9,213 nucleotides of DNA, taken from assembly GCA_948896875.1 (NCBI GenBank), contig CAQUWW010000118.1, positions 1 through 9,213 on the forward strand, given 5' to 3'. This DNA comes from an uncultured Acetatifactor sp. Lineage in GTDB: Bacteria > Bacillota > Clostridia > Lachnospirales > Lachnospiraceae. Shown here piece by piece: positions 6,387 to 9,213 of this stretch. Both the position numbers and the translations under genes were made by a program. Within the stretch, counting starts at the first letter, position 1; each line of letters starts with the position of its first letter. The notes under the pieces are model-generated. The model worked only from the letters and a program-made list of their open reading frames with translations. It searched no databases and had not been told where the DNA came from.

Positions 6387-7696
6387 TATCTCTTCTTTCT
6401 GCGGCTCTGACGCGCAATGCATTGAGATACAATCACCAGAATCAGAAGGAACAGTGCAAAAATAAGGCAGATTGCCAGGAATGTGGCAAAGCTGATTCCC
6501 TGATCCGCTTTTTTTACAGTCTTCTCTCCGGAAGCATCGGCTCCCACAGGAATCACTTCTAACGCAGAACTTTCAGTATCACCGGAAGGGGATTCCAAAG
6601 AGTCCTCCTCTTTTGCCTTTTGGTATGGAAAAACCTGCTGACTGACATAGCAGTTACTTTCCGTATATAAATCATACATATTATAGGCGCGGACAATTAC
6701 TTCCGGCGCCGTACCGGGCTGAATGGTCAGATTCAGCGTGAACGTATCCGGATAAGCACCTGTGAGAGCATCCGTTTCCGGCCATATCTCCCTGGCACTG
6801 AAGGTCTGTCCCCCGTCGGTACTGTAACTGTAATACAAAAGAGGGGAATCATAATCGGCGGCTGAGACGACCAGACTTAAGGAACCCTTTTCGTAATCTG
6901 CATCCAGGAAATCCAACAGACACAAATCCGGTTCTGTGGTATCTATATCCGTAATTTCCATTGGGAATGAGTCACTTGCTTCCGTCAGCGGATAGCTGGA
7001 ATAATCCACATTCAGCGCACTGCTTTTCAGGCCAAAATATCTGGCAACCGCAGTGGCATCCGCCCGGCCGAAAGCCCGCAATTTTTCGTCACTGTCACAG
7101 TAGCCTTCATCCCTGGCCTCATCCACATGGCAATGCTCAATGATAACAGCCGGTATTTCCAACTCCACAGACTCCCGGATGATTCCATAATAATCCAGAC
7201 CGCCGTCCCCCAGGCGTGTCTTGACACCTCTCACAAACAGGCCCAGTTCCCGCATATCTGTGAGAAATTCATAACCAAACTGATAGCCATACCCATTGTA
7301 CGGCGCAACCGAAGACACCCATACTTCAGAGCCAAACAGCTCATGATTCAGAGAGGCATTATAGTGAATACTAAAGAGAAAATCTGCATCCACGGAAGCG
7401 GCAAATTCTGCCCGGTCCTTTATGGGCATCCCCACGTCCTCTGTGCGGGTCAGATGCACCTCCACATCATCATACAGAGAAAGCTCCTCATACATAGCCA
7501 ATGCTGTGGTCAGAGTCATCTGTTTTTCTTCATGATTGTTCTCAATGGTTCCCTGATTATCACCGCCATGTCCGGGGTCTATCACAATCACCAGCTTTTC
7601 GCCGGTGTCCTGCAATCTGGATGCCGCACAGGCCTGAATGGGAAACAGCAATCCTGTGAAAAATATACTTATCACAGTGATCCAAAAACGAAACAT
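6341..7696 (-). CDS. secreted, membrane-anchored N-acetylmuramoyl-L-alanine amidase (Amidase_3)
   Basis: This zinc amidase cleaves the bond between N-acetylmuramic acid and L-alanine in peptidoglycan, outside the cytoplasmic membrane. The 451-residue protein has an N-terminal signal peptide (about 1-24, ending QACAAS) and an Amidase_3 catalytic domain from about 34 to 223. Zinc ligands are H43 in DPGHGG, E57 in the EEK motif and H111 in SIHYNA, and E187 in IIEHCH is the likely catalytic glutamate. Residues 245-355 form a beta-rich, Ig/BNR-like region (YYSYSTDGGQTFSARE), followed by an acidic Ser-rich linker (361-400), one membrane helix (about 402-425) and a very basic tail (SRRKKRYQRR). The enzyme is thus probably tethered with its catalytic part outside. 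The ATG has AAAGGA 6 nt upstream. It follows the coiled-coil gene after 101 bases containing an inverted repeat. Its specific role (division, sporulation or general wall turnover) cannot be told. Confidence 0.88.
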   Translation of the reverse strand: MFRFWITVISIFFTGLLFPIQACAASRLQDTGEKLVIVIDPGHGGDNQGTIENNHEEKQMTLTTALAMYEELSLYDDVEVHLTRTEDVGMPIKDRAEFAASVDADFLFSIHYNASLNHELFGSEVWVSSVAPYNGYGYQFGYEFLTDMRELGLFVRGVKTRLGDGGLDYYGIIRESVELEIPAVIIEHCHVDEARDEGYCDSDEKLRAFGRADATAVARYFGLKSSALNVDYSSYPLTEASDSFPMEITDIDTTEPDLCLLDFLDADYEKGSLSLVVSAADYDSPLLYYSYSTDGGQTFSAREIWPETDALTGAYPDTFTLNLTIQPGTAPEVIVRAYNMYDLYTESNCYVSQQVFPYQKAKEEDSLESPSGDTESSALEVIPVGADASGEKTVKKADQGISFATFLAICLIFALFLLILVIVSQCIARQSRRKKRYQRRKEIGNPRNQTR

Positions 7697-7731
7697 ATAG
7701 TATCCTTTCGTGAAATATCGGTAATACGGGA

Positions 7732-7762
7732 AAGAACCAGCTCCCTTACGAAACCGGTTCTT
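7732..7762. repeat. imperfect inverted repeat upstream of the amidase gene
   Basis: Arms AAGAACCAG (7732-7740) and CCGGTTCTT (7754-7762) can pair over 9 bp with one G-U, leaving a 13-base loop. On the minus strand it lies after the coiled-coil gene and 35 bases before the amidase start. The downstream tail (TCCCGTATT) is not U-rich, so it is a poor intrinsic terminator. It could instead be an operator or an mRNA-processing hairpin. An extended -10-like TGATACATT (7777-7769) lies just upstream without a convincing -35. Confidence 0.4.
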
Positions 7763-7797
7763 ACCTACAATGTATCACAACAGATCCGTCACATCGA

Positions 7798-8385
7798 CTA
7801 CAGAACATCCAGGCTGTCATCCTCAGAATGTTTATCCAGCCCTTCTTCCACAGGATGAAGATCTCTGATATTGGCCTGAATCAAATCACGATACTGACTC
7901 AGTGAACCCAGAAGCTTGTCATAGTTTGTACTGGATGCCTGGATGGCAGACAAGACAATGGATTCCAGCTCTCCCAGACGATCTTCGGTATAACGGGAAG
8001 CCTGCATTCGCAATTCATTTGCCTCCGTGGTAGCCTTATCCAGAATTTCCTGGGCCTGCCTTGCCGCAGTCGCCACAATCCCGTTGGCCTGCGCATAAGC
8101 CTGCTGCATAATCTCATGTTCGCTGATCAGCTCGTTTGTATGTACGGTGGCTTCGTCAATCAGCGCCTGCGCCTTGGCCCTGGCATCATTCAGAATCGCT
8201 TCCTTATTGCTGATAATTTTCTGATATCTTCTGATCTCATCGGGAGTTTTCATACGCAGTTCACGCAACAGCTCGTCAATCTCTTCCTTGTTGACGATAA
8301 TTTCCGAACTGGACATGAATTTCGGTTTACAGCTTTCGATATATTCTTCTAATTCGTCTATCAATTGTTCTATTCTACTGCTCAT
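7798..8385 (-). CDS. coiled-coil protein resembling V-ATPase subunit H / DivIVA-type helices
   Basis: This 195-residue, almost entirely helical, cytoplasmic protein has no signal peptide or membrane helix. It starts SSRIEQLIDELEEYIESCKPK, then has an EEIDELLRELR...PDEIRRYQKII block (about 36-60), which resembles motifs in ATPase-subunit-like proteins found beside coaD in Clostridia. A long Ala/Glu-rich coiled coil (about 60-145) and an acidic tail (178-195) follow. Such proteins are often named after V-ATPase subunit H or F-ATPase subunit b because of this coiled-coil composition, but no ATPase genes are nearby and the name is probably misleading. A scaffold role in cell envelope or division, like DivIVA, is plausible given the amidase neighbour, but this is inference. 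I chose ATG 8385, which has AGGAG 8 nt upstream. A GTG at 8394 would sit too close to that site. It begins 27 bases after coaD. Confidence 0.8.
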   Translation of the reverse strand: MSSRIEQLIDELEEYIESCKPKFMSSSEIIVNKEEIDELLRELRMKTPDEIRRYQKIISNKEAILNDARAKAQALIDEATVHTNELISEHEIMQQAYAQANGIVATAARQAQEILDKATTEANELRMQASRYTEDRLGELESIVLSAIQASSTNYDKLLGSLSQYRDLIQANIRDLHPVEEGLDKHSEDDSLDVL

Positions 8386-8412
8386 AAACGCCACTCCTAT
8401 TCCGAAAGAATG

Positions 8413-8895
8413 CTATTGTATGTACTTTTCCTTCATCAACCTGGCCACAAAATCAGGTACACACTCGCTGATATCCCCACCAAAACTGGCAATTTCCTTG
8501 ACACTGGAAGAACTGAGATAGGCATATTCCAGACTGGTGGTGAGGAATACCGTATCCAATGCGCCGCCGGAAAGTTTTCTATTGGTCTGGGCAATCTGCA
8601 ATTCATATTCAAAATCCGTAATGGCACGCAGCCCTCGGACTGCCACATGCATGTTATTTTCGGCGGCATAATTGATCAGCAAACCGGAAAAACTGTCCAC
8701 CTCCACATTGGGGATGTCTTTGGTTGCCTCCCTCAATATCTTAACACGTTCTTCCACAGAAAACAACGGGCTCTTTACTTTATTATTTAAAACACTGACC
8801 ACCAGTACGTCAAACATTTCTGAAGCACGCCTGATGACATCCAGATGTCCAAATGTAACGGGATCAAAGCTCCCCGGATAGACAGCACGTTTCAT
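8413..8895 (-). CDS. coaD: phosphopantetheine adenylyltransferase (CoaD)
   Basis: CoaD transfers AMP from ATP to 4'-phosphopantetheine, giving dephospho-CoA and pyrophosphate, the penultimate step of coenzyme A synthesis in the cytoplasm. At 160 residues it has the usual family length. The start YPGSFDPVTFGHLDVIRRA (6-24) contains the nucleotidyltransferase TxGH motif (T14 to H17). RGLR (87-90) and the C-terminal YLSSSSVKE (126-134, the ISSSxVRE-type ATP-binding motif) are intact, so the enzyme should be active. The ATG has AAGGGA 8 nt upstream, inside the end of rsmD, with only 4 bases between the genes. The rsmD-coaD pair is widely conserved in bacteria and corresponds to ylbH-ylbI in B. 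subtilis. CoaD is usually essential. Confidence 0.97.
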   Translation of the reverse strand: MKRAVYPGSFDPVTFGHLDVIRRASEMFDVLVVSVLNNKVKSPLFSVEERVKILREATKDIPNVEVDSFSGLLINYAAENNMHVAVRGLRAITDFEYELQIAQTNRKLSGGALDTVFLTTSLEYAYLSSSSVKEIASFGGDISECVPDFVARLMKEKYIQ

Positions 8896-8899
8896 GTCT

Positions 8900-9213
8900 C
8901 TATTCCCTTCTCAAAAAAATATGTTGATTGGTTTTATACTTTTTTTCTTTGATGATAGAAAAGCCCAATTCTGTAACATAGGCAAAATCCGTACCCGCAG
9001 AAGCTTCCACAATGACCGTCGTATTTTCCCCCACATAAGGCATATGTTCCAGAACAGAAAGCACATCCTTCTCCAGGCTGCAGTCATAAGGCGGATCCAG
9101 GAAAATGATATCCACACATTCTCCGGCATTTCTTCTGCGAATTGTATCCAGCGCAGCACATACATCCTGCTTTAATACCACGGCACGATCCATCATTTTG
9201 GTAAATGCAAGAT
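8900..9213 (-). CDS. rsmD: 16S rRNA (guanine-966-N2)-methyltransferase RsmD (5' end outside window)
   Basis: RsmD methylates N2 of G966 (E. coli numbering) in 16S rRNA using S-adenosylmethionine. Only the C-terminal 104 complete codons are visible; the reading frame stays open to the right edge through LAFTKMMDRAVVLKQDV, so the ATGs at 9196 and 9193 are internal rather than starts. The diagnostic sequence is VDIIFLDPPYD, whose DPPY tetrad is the catalytic motif of N6-adenine/N2-guanine methyltransferases. The SAM-binding glycine motif must lie beyond the edge. The stop is 4 bases before coaD, the classic rsmD-coaD arrangement. Confidence 0.93.
   Translation of the reverse strand, partial: LAFTKMMDRAVVLKQDVCAALDTIRRRNAGECVDIIFLDPPYDCSLEKDVLSVLEHMPYVGENTTVIVEASAGTDFAYVTELGFSIIKEKKYKTNQHIFLRRE

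Noticed and set aside
6415..6424. Perfect 10-bp palindrome CAATGCATTG
   Set aside because: It is inside the amidase coding region, too short for significance, with no second copy noticed.
7732..7762. Intrinsic terminator after the coiled-coil gene
   Set aside because: The stem is plausible but the tail is TCCCGTATT rather than a U-run, so it is listed only as an inverted repeat.
7127..7858. Plus-strand open frame of 243 codons
   Set aside because: It is antisense to the amidase catalytic domain and the end of the coiled-coil gene. Cys/His-rich translation is typical of a shadow frame.

Overview
The window looks like ordinary chromosomal DNA of an anaerobic Firmicute of class Clostridia, most likely Lachnospiraceae. 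This is inferred from RecU (the Firmicute Holliday junction resolvase), a separate HisZ subunit, an rsmD-coaD pair next to a YlbJ-type sporulation membrane protein, strong AGGAGG/AAAGGA-type ribosome binding sites, and moderate GC content. No tRNA, rRNA, CRISPR array, insertion sequence or prophage gene is visible. Both ends of the window cut through a gene.

Left and centre (1-5358, all minus strand): read in the direction of transcription, the order is an RsuA-family 16S pseudouridine synthase, a HAD-superfamily phosphatase/phosphomutase, a short-chain dehydrogenase, an unrecognised two-helix membrane protein, an RluA/RluD-family pseudouridine synthase with an S4 domain, RecU, and hisZ (truncated at the left edge). 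Gaps are 2 to 93 bases up to recU, several ribosome binding sites lie inside the end of the preceding gene, and no intrinsic terminator is visible, so rsuA to recU probably form one transcription unit. hisZ probably starts its own unit. A near-consensus sigma-A promoter overlaps the recU stop codon and is followed by a leader of about 145 nt with a strong hairpin at its 5' end. HisZ is needed by short-form HisG, so a histidine operon is expected beyond the left edge.

Right (5388-9213): a plus-strand ylbJ-like gene faces a minus-strand group of rsmD (truncated at the right edge), coaD, a coiled-coil protein resembling V-ATPase subunit H/DivIVA-type helices, and a secreted, membrane-anchored Amidase_3 cell-wall hydrolase. 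In Bacillus subtilis the corresponding order is ylbH (rsmD), ylbI (coaD), ylbJ, all on one strand. Here the ylbJ homologue is inverted and separated from coaD by two genes, and its 3' end overlaps the amidase 3' end by 46 bp.

The genes are housekeeping functions: rRNA modification (RsmD, RsuA, the RluA-type enzyme), CoA synthesis, recombination, histidine synthesis, cell-wall remodelling and sporulation. I found no convincing new biological system. The items most worth a second look are the hisZ promoter and leader, the ylbJ/amidase overlap and inversion with a possible SigE promoter, and the two uncharacterised proteins.
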